A program made the translations under genes and the position numbers. This document shows positions 17,671-26,371 of a stretch of 64,000 nt of DNA, one piece after another. Position 1 is the first letter of the stretch. Each line of letters opens with the position of its first letter. The DNA is taken from NCBI RefSeq assembly GCF_023074075.1, contig NZ_JADPKT010000073.1:149607-213606 (forward strand). Direction: 5' to 3'. Source of the DNA: Bradyrhizobium sp. 138. GTDB taxonomy: Bacteria; Pseudomonadota; Alphaproteobacteria; Rhizobiales; Xanthobacteraceae. Below the pieces are notes generated by a model, which did no database searches, was not told where the DNA came from, and saw nothing but the letters and a program-made list of their open reading frames with translations.

Positions 17671-18648
17671 ATGAATCGCCGCCAGTTTCTCGCCTCGAGT
17701 ACCGCCCTGTTCGTGGCCCGCCCAAGTTTTGCCCAGGAGGGCCCGTTCCGGACGAAATACTTCCGGATCAGTGCCGGCATCGGCCTGCACGATCTCGCGC
17801 CCGCCCCTGACGGTTCGGTCTGGTTCACGGCGCAGGGCAAGGGCCTGCTCGGCAGACTCGATCCCCGGGATGGCCGTTTCAAGACCGTCAACCTCGGTCA
17901 GGGCGCCGCTCCGCATGGCGTGACCATCGGCCCCGACGGCGCGCCCTGGATCACCGAGGGCGGCCAGAATGCGATCGCGCGGGTCGATCCCGGCGATCTC
18001 AAGGTGACCCTGTTCCGCCTGCCGGAAAAGTTCGCCTCCGCCAATCTCAACACCGGTGTGTTCGACAAGGACGGCACTTATTGGTTCACCGGCCAGTCCG
18101 GCTATTACGGCCGCCTCGCGCCGAACTCCGGCGACATGAACGTGTTCAGGGCGCCGAAGGGCGTCGGTCCCTACGGCATCACTGTCACCCCCAAGGGCGA
18201 TGTCTGGTACGCCTCGCTCGCCGGCAGCTACATCGCGAAGATTGATCGCGCGACGGGGGATGCCGCAATGGTCGATCCGCCGACGCCCGGCGCGGGCTCG
18301 CGGCGGGTCTGGTCGGATTCGAAGAGCCGGATCTGGGTCAGCGAATGGAATAGCGGCCACGTCTCGGTGCACGATCCCGCCGATGGCTCGTGGAAGACCT
18401 GGAAGCTGCCGGGCGAACGCCCGCGCGCCTATGCGGTCTTCGTCGACGACAAGGACAAGGTCTGGCTGACCGACTTCTCCGCCAATGCCATCGTGCGCTT
18501 CGACCCCGCCACCGAGCGCTTCAACGTGTTCGCCAGCGATAAAGCCAATGCCGCCGTGCGCCAGCTCGACGGCAGGCCCGGCGAGCTCTGGGGCTGCGAG
18601 TCCGGTAACGACCGGATCGTCATGATCCAGACCATCGCCGCCGGTTGA
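17671..18648 (+). CDS. Exported beta-propeller protein of the Vgb (virginiamycin B lyase-like) family
   Basis: 325 residues. It opens with a signal carrying paired arginines (MNRRQFLASSTALFVARPSFA) and continues as repeated propeller blades: DLAPAPDGSVWFTAQG, GVTIGPDGAPWITEGG, GITVTPKGDVWYASLA and AVFVDDKDKVWLTDF. This spacing is typical of the six- or seven-bladed Vgb/SMP-30-like streptogramin lyase fold. Most chromosomal members have no proven lyase activity, so a binding or hydrolase role in the periplasm is equally possible. It lies 50 bases before queF on the same strand. Confidence 0.8.
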   Translation: MNRRQFLASSTALFVARPSFAQEGPFRTKYFRISAGIGLHDLAPAPDGSVWFTAQGKGLLGRLDPRDGRFKTVNLGQGAAPHGVTIGPDGAPWITEGGQNAIARVDPGDLKVTLFRLPEKFASANLNTGVFDKDGTYWFTGQSGYYGRLAPNSGDMNVFRAPKGVGPYGITVTPKGDVWYASLAGSYIAKIDRATGDAAMVDPPTPGAGSRRVWSDSKSRIWVSEWNSGHVSVHDPADGSWKTWKLPGERPRAYAVFVDDKDKVWLTDFSANAIVRFDPATERFNVFASDKANAAVRQLDGRPGELWGCESGNDRIVMIQTIAAG

Positions 18649-18698
18649 CGACAGCGGCATTTGCGTCCATCCCGGCATTGAAACAGGATGTGACGACG

Positions 18699-19151
18699 AT
18701 GCCGAAAAAATCCCTCCAGCTCGGCCGTGCGGTCGAGTGGCCGCATACACCGGAAGACGCTCAGCTCGACCGGGTGCCCAATCCGCAAAAGGGCACCGAC
18801 TATCTGGTGCGCTTTACCGTGCCGGAATTCACCTCGCTCTGCCCGGTCACAGGCCAGCCGGATTTCGCGCATCTGATGATCGACTATGCTCCGGGGGCGT
18901 GGCTGCTGGAGTCGAAATCGCTCAAGCTCTACATCGCGAGCTTCCGCAATCACGGCGCCTTCCACGAGGACTGCACCGTGATGATTGGCAAGCGCATCGC
19001 CAGCGAGATCAAGCCGAAATGGCTGCGCATCGGCGGCTATTGGTATCCGCGCGGCGGCATTCCGATCGACGTGTTCTGGCAGACCGGCCGCGTGCCGAAG
19101 GGCCTATGGGTGCCCGAGCAAGGCGTCGCGTCCTATCGCGGGCGCGGCTGA
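18699..19151 (+). CDS. queF: NADPH-dependent 7-cyano-7-deazaguanine reductase (queuosine synthesis)
   Basis: A type I QueF of 150 residues that reduces preQ0 to preQ1 for tRNA queuosine. The catalytic Cys is in TSLCPVTGQPD, the QueF motif ESKSLKLY is intact, and NHGAFHEDC supplies the catalytic acid region. The ATG at 18699 was chosen since family members begin near MPKKSLQLGRAVEWP and AGGA lies upstream; an earlier in-frame start overlaps the preceding gene. No other queuosine gene and no preQ1 riboswitch are seen here. Confidence 0.95.
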   Translation: MPKKSLQLGRAVEWPHTPEDAQLDRVPNPQKGTDYLVRFTVPEFTSLCPVTGQPDFAHLMIDYAPGAWLLESKSLKLYIASFRNHGAFHEDCTVMIGKRIASEIKPKWLRIGGYWYPRGGIPIDVFWQTGRVPKGLWVPEQGVASYRGRG

Positions 19152-19168
19152 GTCGCGCATCCTGCGTC

Positions 19169-22100
19169 TCACCACGCGTACCGCACCACACCCTTGCCGG
19201 CATAGGAGCGTGTGACGTTCGAGAATTCGCCCTCGAACGTGCCGGCGGCGGACCAGCCGTTCAGCCACTTCTTTTCAACCGATCCCGTCACCAGCGCGGA
19301 ATCGGCGGCCATGGCCGCGCCGTTTACGACGAAGCTGGCGCCGGGCAGCGTCTGGAACGTCGCCCCGATGGCGCGATCTGGATTGAAGTCGTGGGCCCAG
19401 GCCACCCGGCCGCGCAGCGTGACGATGCCGTCGGCCTGGGCGAAGGCCTTGTCGGTGCGCAGGCCGAGCTCGGTGCGGGTGTCGGTGACGCTCTTGGCGC
19501 CGTAGGCCAGCGCGAACTGGTTGCTACCGACGATGGCCTGCTCGGCATAGGCCGGCATATCGAAGGTCGTGAACTGAGCCGCAGCGTAAGGCGTGAGACC
19601 GACGCCTTGCGTGACGAAGCGGTAGCCGCCTTCGAGCCGGCCGGAATAGGTGTTGGCATTGAACTCGGCGCGCAGACGGTCGACGCCGGCAACGGTCACG
19701 GTGCGATCTGTGGTGATGTCCTGCCAGCCATAGGCCAGCGCGCCGGTGATGTAGGCAGGGCCGACGATGTGCCGGAAGAAAGCGCCGGCCTGGAACAGGT
19801 CGGACCGGCCGCCGCCAAGCGCGTTCGCCACGGTGAAGTTGGTGCCGCCGCCGGCAAGCGCAAAGCCGACCAGCGTATCGCGGGAGATGCGATAATCCGC
19901 ACCGACGGCGGTGCCATAGAGATTGCTCGTGGTGGTGTTGGACCCGACGGCCGTGCTGCCGTCAGTCTGTTGCGCACCGCCGAAGCCGGCTGCCCAGACG
20001 CTCCAGCGCTGCTCGAACGACGGTGCGATCGGTGCCTTGGTGTAGATCGCAGCATATGCATCACGCTCGCTCTTGTTGCGACCGGCGTTCTTTGCCGCAT
20101 AAGCCAAGCTCTCGTCGGCATAAGCGTTCGGCGTGCCGCCCGCACTGGCGGGATCGCCGCGGCCCGCGATGAACGGATCGGTCATCACGCCCATGAACTG
20201 GTTCATGGCGTTGAAGGTCGCCTGCTGCGGCGCGCTGCCGACCTCGCCGGAGAGCTGGGTCAGGCCGGCGGGCGCAAGACCGCCGAACGCGATCGGGATG
20301 GTGCCGTTGGTGTTGAAATAGTTGATGATCGCGTTGCCGACGTTCTGTTGATTGGCGTTGAGATTGCCGGAGGGAGGCACGAAGTTCAGCGCGAGGTCCA
20401 GGTAAGCATGGGTGGCGTCGTAGCTCAGCGACGTATGGAAGCCCGACGGCAGGCCAAGATTGGTGACCGTAGGACTGAACGCGCCGGTGATGCTGGCCGC
20501 ATTCAGGATCGTGTACTGCTTGGCGACGTAAGAGCCGGCCGCAAAATTTGCACTAACGGTGGCGCCGCCAAGCGATGCATTGCCGGCAACATTGGCAAAG
20601 GTAGAGGTTGTGGGATTGACGAAGACATTGAAGTACGCCCCGGGTTGCATCACGAGGCTTGCCAGCGCCATGGAGGTTCCCGGCCCACCTGGCGCACCCG
20701 GCGAGAAATAGCCTCCCGCGATCAGGGCGGCTCCGACTGCACCGTCTCCGGTCAGGTATCCATTGGTATTCACGGTGGTGAGGGCCGACGACGCCATCGA
20801 CCCCGACACAACGAGCGTGCCCCCGTCAACCGTGGTGGTGCCGGTGTAACCGCTGCTATCGCCGGACAGGATCAGGGCGCCGGAACCGGTCTTCACGAAG
20901 CTACCGGTGCCAACGATGGATCCGGCGAACAGAGACGTCGAATTGTCGCCCCCGACGGTGAAGACAAACGCGCCCGTATTCAGCTGGGTGCCCGCCACGC
21001 CGGCGAGCGAGCCGTAGGTCGCGCCGCCGGAGGTCGAGTAGACATTCGCGCCGGCAGCCGTCATGTCCACCCGCCCCGTGACGCTGCCACCATAGGTGTT
21101 CATCGAAGCGAGACTGCCGGACAGTGTCACGTTGCCGTTGATCGTCCCATATAGCTGCGTGTATCCGCCGGCGGCGTTGATCGATCCATTGATCGTCCCG
21201 GTGGGGTCGACGACGATATTGGCGCCGATAGCATTGCTGATGGTGTTTGTCGCATTCAGCGTTCCCGTGACTCCAAGATTGCCGTCGTTGGTCACCGTCG
21301 TCGCATTGACCGTCCGGCCAGCGTCGATCCAGGTGGCGTGAATCATCGCATTGGACTGGTTGATCAGCGTCGTGACGGTGAGATCGCCACCTGAGACAAA
21401 AAGGTCGGATGTTGCACCGGTGGTCAGGGTCCCGTTGACGGTGAGCGCACCGGTCACCGTGAAGGTACCGTTTTGATGATCGACGTTGCCGTTGATCGTG
21501 CCGGCTGCGTTCGCCGTGCCGGAATTCGTCAGTCCGCCATTGACCGTTCCGGTCGTCGTGAAGGTACCGCCGGCGGCGTTCGTCGTCCCGGCAGCCGTCG
21601 TCACCGTACCGCCGTTGGTGAAGGTGCCGGCGTTGTTGATGATGCTGACCGCGCTCAACGTCCGGCCCGCCGAGACCCGGACCGCGGTGGCGGACGTCGA
21701 ATTGTTCGTCAGCGTCGTGATGCCGGTGAAGCTGCCGAACTGCACGGCCAGGCTCGAGGTCGCGTTGTTGGTGACCGCACCGTTGGTGGTGAGATCGTCG
21801 ATCAGCGCGAAGGAGCCGCCGCCCTGGTTGGTGATGCCGTCATTGAGCACGCCCCTCGCGTTGGCCGTGCCCGAATTCGTCAGCCCGCCGTTGACCGTGC
21901 CCGTCGTGTTGAAGGCGCCGGAATTGGTCGTGCCGCCGGTCGTCGTGATCGAGCCGTTGTTGAAGATCGTGCCACCGTTGTTGGCAATCGTGGTCACGGA
22001 GATGGCGCCGGCGGGAATGTTGGAGAAATTGCCGGTGTTGGTGATATCGCCGGTCAGGGTACCTTGATTGCTCGTGATCGCACTGTTGGTCAACGACGTG

Positions 22101-22603
22101 TTCAGAGTGCCGCTGTTGACGAAGGTTCCGGCGGTAACACTGGTGGTGGTGAACGAGTTGGTGCCGGACAGCGTCAACCGGCTCGACCCCGCCTGCGAGA
22201 TCGTAGCGCCCGTCATGTTGTTGCTGATCGAGATGAAAGTGCCGACGCCGACGGCATTGTTGGTGATGCCGGCGACAAAATTCACCGCCTGACCGCTTAT
22301 CGCGTAGCCCTGGGACGTAGCGTCGAAAATCCAGGACTGGGGTGAGATGGGGCCAAGGGTAATTGTGACGGACGTCGTGCCCGTGGCGGAAAAGGTCGCT
22401 GTTTCGCCAGCGGTGTCGGGGACGGTGTTTGTCGTCCAATTGGTCGACTCGTTGTAATTGCCGTTGGCGACGCCGCCATCCTGCCAGACCTGCGCTCGCG
22501 CCAGGGACGGCAACAACGCGACCGTCGCAAGAGCTGTGCCGGCCAACAGAGACCTGATTAAGAGTGCCCTACGCGTGGGCCCTACCCCGCCTGCCCCGAT
22601 CAT
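19169..22603 (-). CDS. Large autotransporter with repetitive passenger and C-terminal beta-barrel
   Basis: 1144 residues. A basic N terminus leads into a signal peptide (LLAGTALATVALLPSLARA). The passenger (about 40-840) is rich in Thr, Asn and Gly and built of imperfect repeats such as TTGTVNGGLTNSGTANA, which occurs twice, plus a passenger-associated repeat GSGALILSGDSSGYTGTTTV near residue 600. The last 280 residues form an autotransporter barrel (WAAGFGGAQQTDGS, GGYRFVTQGVGLTPYAAAQF) ending in aromatic Trp. It should be a type V surface protein, likely an adhesin or cell-contact factor. The stop lies 17 bases from the convergent queF stop. Confidence 0.92.
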   Translation of the reverse strand: MIGAGGVGPTRRALLIRSLLAGTALATVALLPSLARAQVWQDGGVANGNYNESTNWTTNTVPDTAGETATFSATGTTSVTITLGPISPQSWIFDATSQGYAISGQAVNFVAGITNNAVGVGTFISISNNMTGATISQAGSSRLTLSGTNSFTTTSVTAGTFVNSGTLNTSLTNSAITSNQGTLTGDITNTGNFSNIPAGAISVTTIANNGGTIFNNGSITTTGGTTNSGAFNTTGTVNGGLTNSGTANARGVLNDGITNQGGGSFALIDDLTTNGAVTNNATSSLAVQFGSFTGITTLTNNSTSATAVRVSAGRTLSAVSIINNAGTFTNGGTVTTAAGTTNAAGGTFTTTGTVNGGLTNSGTANAAGTINGNVDHQNGTFTVTGALTVNGTLTTGATSDLFVSGGDLTVTTLINQSNAMIHATWIDAGRTVNATTVTNDGNLGVTGTLNATNTISNAIGANIVVDPTGTINGSINAAGGYTQLYGTINGNVTLSGSLASMNTYGGSVTGRVDMTAAGANVYSTSGGATYGSLAGVAGTQLNTGAFVFTVGGDNSTSLFAGSIVGTGSFVKTGSGALILSGDSSGYTGTTTVDGGTLVVSGSMASSALTTVNTNGYLTGDGAVGAALIAGGYFSPGAPGGPGTSMALASLVMQPGAYFNVFVNPTTSTFANVAGNASLGGATVSANFAAGSYVAKQYTILNAASITGAFSPTVTNLGLPSGFHTSLSYDATHAYLDLALNFVPPSGNLNANQQNVGNAIINYFNTNGTIPIAFGGLAPAGLTQLSGEVGSAPQQATFNAMNQFMGVMTDPFIAGRGDPASAGGTPNAYADESLAYAAKNAGRNKSERDAYAAIYTKAPIAPSFEQRWSVWAAGFGGAQQTDGSTAVGSNTTTSNLYGTAVGADYRISRDTLVGFALAGGGTNFTVANALGGGRSDLFQAGAFFRHIVGPAYITGALAYGWQDITTDRTVTVAGVDRLRAEFNANTYSGRLEGGYRFVTQGVGLTPYAAAQFTTFDMPAYAEQAIVGSNQFALAYGAKSVTDTRTELGLRTDKAFAQADGIVTLRGRVAWAHDFNPDRAIGATFQTLPGASFVVNGAAMAADSALVTGSVEKKWLNGWSAAGTFEGEFSNVTRSYAGKGVVRYAW

Positions 22604-22814
22604 GGAAAATTCCGCTGGGCCCTACGCTGCCCTCGATTCCCAGGTACTTCAAACGGGAAATATCTAGCTGCTTCGCCACCTGCGAACCATCGACGATCGA
22701 TTGCGTAGCCGCGCCGATCGGCGATTCCACGGCGGTGTGGCTGGGCGGCAACAAAAGGTTGCACAATCCTCGGGCACCCTCCGAGCCGGGTCAACCATGC
22801 TGCCCTCAATGCGT

Positions 22815-24731
22815 CTAATACGCGCTCAGCAGATCCACCTTTGCATTCGCCAGCACCAGCCGCCGCGCCAGGATCGCGGCGAGATTGCGCATGATCTTCA
22901 ACGCTGTTTCGGGGTGCAGGTGGCGGTAATCGGCAAAGCTGTCCAGCGGCAGTTCGAGGCAGGTGACGGGCGTGTCGGCAAAGACATCAGCGCTGCGGCT
23001 CCGCTCCAGGATCGCCATCTCGCCGAACGCCATGCCGGGACCGAGCGCAGCCAGCCGCACGCCACTCGGCAGCTTCACGCTGACCATGCCGCTCTGGAGG
23101 AAGAACAGCGAATTGGCGGGTTCGCCGGCGGCAACGATACGCTGGCCCGCCGCATAGTGCCGCGTGGTCGAGAGCTTGACGATCGCGGCGACCTCCTCCG
23201 CGTCGAGTTCGGCGAGCAGCGCCTGCTCGCCGAGATGCGTGCTCTCCTTGACGTCGGTGAAGCCGCCGAAGCGGTAGATCACCTGATCCTCGGCCCACTC
23301 GATGGCATCATCGAGCAGCGCGAAGCGCCGCAGCCGACGCGGCTCGGCCGTGCGCGCGGCGATCGCGTTCCACACCGCGGACGCCTCCTCCAAACCCGAT
23401 AGAATGGCGGTGACGCCGGCATTGCCAAGAGCGGTCAGCGTTTCGCCCAGAAGCTCCGCGCCGGCCGCGGTGATGTCGGGAACGCGTCGGAAATCGATGA
23501 TGAGCAACGGCGCGCTCGGCGGCTCGTCGCTGAGCTTTCGCGTGACGTAGTCGATGGTGCCGAAATTCATCGCGCCGACCAGCTCGAGCACGCGGATGTC
23601 GCTGTGACGCTCGTCGAGAATCTGCTGCTCCTGCGGCTGGCGGCTGCGGCGCGAGGAGATGCCGTAGACGTCGTAATCCGCGATGACGCTGGTGCGGACG
23701 TCGGCGTTGCGATTGAGCATGTGCAGGTCGAAGCGTGCCGACAGCGCCTCGCAGACCTTCAGGCCGCGCGCGCTGTTGAAATGATGGTCGAGCCGCGGCG
23801 AGAAGGTCCCGAGCCCCAGTTGCGAAGGCAACGCCGCGACGATGCCGCCGCCCACCCCGCTCTTGGCGGGAATGCCGACGCGGTAGGTCCACTCGCCGGC
23901 ATAGTCGTACATGCCCGAGCTCGTCATCACCGACAGGGTGCGCGCGACGATGTGCGGCGTGATCACTTGCACGCCCGTCACCGGATTGATGCCCCGGTTG
24001 GCGAGCGTTGCCGCCATCACCGCGAGATCGCGTGCCGTCACCAAGATGGCGCATTGGCGGAAATAGACGTCGAGCACGGCGTCGACGTCATCCGGCAACA
24101 CGGCGTAATTCCGCAGCAGCCAGGCAATGGCCCGGTTGCGATTGCCGGTCGCGGTCTCCGAGGCGTGCACGGCCTCGTCGACGCCGAGGTCGCGGCCGGC
24201 AAACTCGCTGAGCTTGGCGCGGACGCGTTCGAAGGCGCCCTTCCCGTCCACCTCGTAGATCAGGCCCGAGCAGGCAATCGCGCCGGCATTGACCATCGGG
24301 TTGAAGGGGCGGTTGTCGTTGGTGAGCCGGATCGAGTTGAAAGCCTCGCCGCTCGGTTCGACCCCGATGGTGGCCGCAACACGCGCCTCACCGACCATCT
24401 CGAGGGCCAACGCGAACACGAAGGCCTTCGAGACCGACTGGATCGTGAACGGCACCGCGCTGTCGCCGACCTCGTAGACATGGCCGTCGATGGTGACGAG
24501 GGCGATGCCGAAATGGTCAGGGTTGGCGCGCTTCAACTCAGGGATGTAGTCGGCGAGCTCTCCGGAATGATCCGCCCTGAACTTCTCATAGCAGTCGCTC
24601 AGGAAATGCCGGAGCGGTGGCCTGGTAGGATACCCGGTCGATCCAGGCGTGCCTGCCGGGCTGGGCAAACGGTTGAGCTGGGCGTCCACGGTCTCACACC
24701 TCGATTTGCCCAAATTCGAAGCAATCCCCAT
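22815..24731 (-). CDS. glsA: Glutaminase A fused to STAS and cyclic-nucleotide-binding domains
   Basis: 638 residues in three parts. About 40-330 is a serine-dependent beta-lactamase-fold glutaminase: catalytic SVSK in FTIQSVSKAFVFAL, with NPMVNAGAIA and GIPAKSGVGGGI. About 365-465 resembles a STAS domain (LLIIDFRRVPDITAAGAELL). About 490-615 is a cNMP-binding domain (GEPANSLFFLQSGMVSVKL, GMAFGEMAILERSRSADVFAD). The enzyme turns glutamine into glutamate and ammonia, and the added domains suggest allosteric control by a cyclic nucleotide. The start is uncertain: ATG 24731 lacks a clear site, whereas GTG at 24689 has GAGGTG before it. Confidence 0.9.
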   Translation of the reverse strand: MGIASNLGKSRCETVDAQLNRLPSPAGTPGSTGYPTRPPLRHFLSDCYEKFRADHSGELADYIPELKRANPDHFGIALVTIDGHVYEVGDSAVPFTIQSVSKAFVFALALEMVGEARVAATIGVEPSGEAFNSIRLTNDNRPFNPMVNAGAIACSGLIYEVDGKGAFERVRAKLSEFAGRDLGVDEAVHASETATGNRNRAIAWLLRNYAVLPDDVDAVLDVYFRQCAILVTARDLAVMAATLANRGINPVTGVQVITPHIVARTLSVMTSSGMYDYAGEWTYRVGIPAKSGVGGGIVAALPSQLGLGTFSPRLDHHFNSARGLKVCEALSARFDLHMLNRNADVRTSVIADYDVYGISSRRSRQPQEQQILDERHSDIRVLELVGAMNFGTIDYVTRKLSDEPPSAPLLIIDFRRVPDITAAGAELLGETLTALGNAGVTAILSGLEEASAVWNAIAARTAEPRRLRRFALLDDAIEWAEDQVIYRFGGFTDVKESTHLGEQALLAELDAEEVAAIVKLSTTRHYAAGQRIVAAGEPANSLFFLQSGMVSVKLPSGVRLAALGPGMAFGEMAILERSRSADVFADTPVTCLELPLDSFADYRHLHPETALKIMRNLAAILARRLVLANAKVDLLSAY

Positions 24732-24770
24732 GCCATGTGTACGATTCCGATTGTGTGATGATGAGTGACC

Positions 24771-24845
24771 TCAGCGCGCGTCGGGCGGCGCGCGCGGCGT
24801 GAGCAAGTGGGCACAGACGAGGCCAAGCACGACCATGATCGCGGC
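24771..24845 (-). pseudogene. Remnant: C-terminal tail of a lost MFS transporter paralogue
   Basis: On the minus strand these 75 bases read AAIMVVLGLVCAHLLTPRAP then PDAR and a stop. This aligns with the last residues of the intact MFS transporter ending at 25163 (SAVIMVVLGVVCARLLKQRA then PADARV). The DNA is also clearly alike. Similarity stops abruptly at about 24845. It is best read as the end of a tandem duplicate whose body was deleted; the small exported-protein gene at 24882 lies just beyond. Confidence 0.75.
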
Positions 24846-24881
24846 GCGTGTGGTCGGAGTCGAAGCGAACGCAGCGACGCG

Positions 24882-25097
24882 CTATTTGGGGACGGATGAT
24901 CTTTCCCAGGGACGTTTGCCGTTGGCATCTCTGTCCCATGGACGCGTGGTCGGCGCGTTCTTTTCCTCGGCAGCCGCTTTCGCGCGGTCGGCTTGCACCT
25001 GTTCGCGATCCGTCACCGGTGGCTTAGGCTGCGCAAGAGAGGTCTGCGCGGCGACTGGACCCATGGCGAGCAGCGCGGCGATCAGGAACTTTGTCAT
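24882..25097 (-). CDS. Small exported protein, function unknown
   Basis: 71 residues. It begins MTKFLIAALLAMGPVAAQTSLAQ, a clear Sec signal with an AQ cleavage region. The mature part is short, charged and proline-rich (PPVTDREQVQADRAKAAAEEKNAPTT is its middle, ending PWERSSVPK), probably unstructured. A GTG five codons upstream is also open, and neither start has a strong ribosome site. It lies between the MFS gene and the MFS tail remnant on the same strand. I do not recognise the family. Confidence 0.6.
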   Translation of the reverse strand: MTKFLIAALLAMGPVAAQTSLAQPKPPVTDREQVQADRAKAAAEEKNAPTTRPWDRDANGKRPWERSSVPK

Positions 25098-25162
25098 TCC
25101 CGGCTGTAACACGCCGAAGGCAGGGCGTCCGATTTAGTTGCAGGGTTCCTGCGCGACTTTCG

Positions 25163-26371
25163 TCAGACCCGCGCGTCAGCCGGCGCGCGCTGCTTGAGCA
25201 GCCGGGCGCAGACAACGCCCAGCACCACCATGATCACTGCGCTCGCGAACAGGGTCGGCATCTTGCCGGCATGCTGAAGGCCGAAGCCGTAGGCGAGCGG
25301 TCCCACGGTCTGCCCCATGAAGAAGAAGAACGAATGCAGCGACAGCGCGGTGGCGCGTGCCTCGACCGAGAGCTCGCTGGCGAAGACCTGCAGACAGCCA
25401 TGGGCGATGTAGAAGCCCCATCCCATCACGATGAGATTCAGGGCCTGCACTTCCCAGCGCGGGCCGAAAGCCACGGCGACGAGCTGCGAGGCCACCAGCG
25501 TCATGCCGGAGATCATCATGCCTTTCACGCCCAGCCAGGGCAGCAGGCGCGACACCGTCAGCGTGTAGAACAGCCCGCCGACCGCAAAGCCCGCGATGAC
25601 CATGCCGGCGATCGAGAGCGAGGTCTGCCCGAGGTCGAACAGGAACGAGGCGATGTAGGGAAACAAGCCGAGCACGCAGCAGCCCTCGATGAACACGGCG
25701 GAGTAGCAGACATAGGCGTTCGGATTGGTGAAGATGGTGCGATAGCCGGCCTTCAGCGCCGACAGGCTGGTCTTTGGCGGATGCTGCACCCTGGCGCCGT
25801 GAAAGCCGGCCGCAACCGCGATCGAGGCGACGATCACGAGCGCACCGAGCACCGCCAGCACGCCGCGCCAGCCAAGGAAGTCACCGATCAACCCGGAGGC
25901 GGATGCGCCGAGCAGATTGCCGGTCATGGCGCCGGCCAGCGTCCGGCTGATCGCGACCTGGCGCTTCTCCGGCCCGACGAGATCGCTGGTCAGGCTGAGC
26001 GCCACCGGAAACACGCCGCCGGAGCCGATGCCGGCGAGGATGCGGGTCGCAAACAGAACCGAGAACGAGGATGAGAGCGCGCCCAGGATATTGGCAAGGC
26101 CGAGCAGCGCGAGACAGAAGATCATCAGCCGCGTCTTGCCAAACAGATCGGCGGCAGCGCCGACGATGGGCTGGATGATCGAAAAGGTGAAGGCGAACAC
26201 CGCGGCAAAGCCGGCGGCGGTCGCGATGCTGACGCCAAAATCCTCGGCGACGTGCGGCAGCACCGGATCCAGCGCGCGCGCCGACAATGCTGCGGCAAAG
26301 CTTGCGCCTGAGATGACGTAGAGCGCTGTCGGCAAGCCGTGGTCTTGCGGCCGCGCCTCGCTCTGCTGCAT
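25163..26371 (-). CDS. Major facilitator superfamily transporter
   Basis: 402 residues with about twelve hydrophobic helices, for example FAAVFAFTFSIIQPIVGAAAD, GVLAVLGALVIVASIAVAAGF and ASAVIMVVLGVVCARLL. The loop FGKTRLMIFC after helix 2 and GPEKRQVAISRTLAGAM in the first half fit MFS drug or metabolite exporters. Its ATG at 26369-26371 shares one base with the kdsA stop codon (TGATG), so it is translationally coupled to kdsA. Substrate is not deducible; export related to envelope or sugar-acid metabolism is conceivable only through that coupling. Confidence 0.9.
   Translation of the reverse strand: MQQSEARPQDHGLPTALYVISGASFAAALSARALDPVLPHVAEDFGVSIATAAGFAAVFAFTFSIIQPIVGAAADLFGKTRLMIFCLALLGLANILGALSSSFSVLFATRILAGIGSGGVFPVALSLTSDLVGPEKRQVAISRTLAGAMTGNLLGASASGLIGDFLGWRGVLAVLGALVIVASIAVAAGFHGARVQHPPKTSLSALKAGYRTIFTNPNAYVCYSAVFIEGCCVLGLFPYIASFLFDLGQTSLSIAGMVIAGFAVGGLFYTLTVSRLLPWLGVKGMMISGMTLVASQLVAVAFGPRWEVQALNLIVMGWGFYIAHGCLQVFASELSVEARATALSLHSFFFFMGQTVGPLAYGFGLQHAGKMPTLFASAVIMVVLGVVCARLLKQRAPADARV

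Noticed and set aside
18649..18698. preQ1 riboswitch before queF
   Set aside because: The 50-base spacer is too short and has no pseudoknot-like pairing.
18737..21154. 805-residue open frame on the plus strand
   Set aside because: It crosses queF in another phase and runs antisense to the autotransporter; composition is Arg/Gly/Asp-rich as expected for a shadow frame in high-GC DNA.
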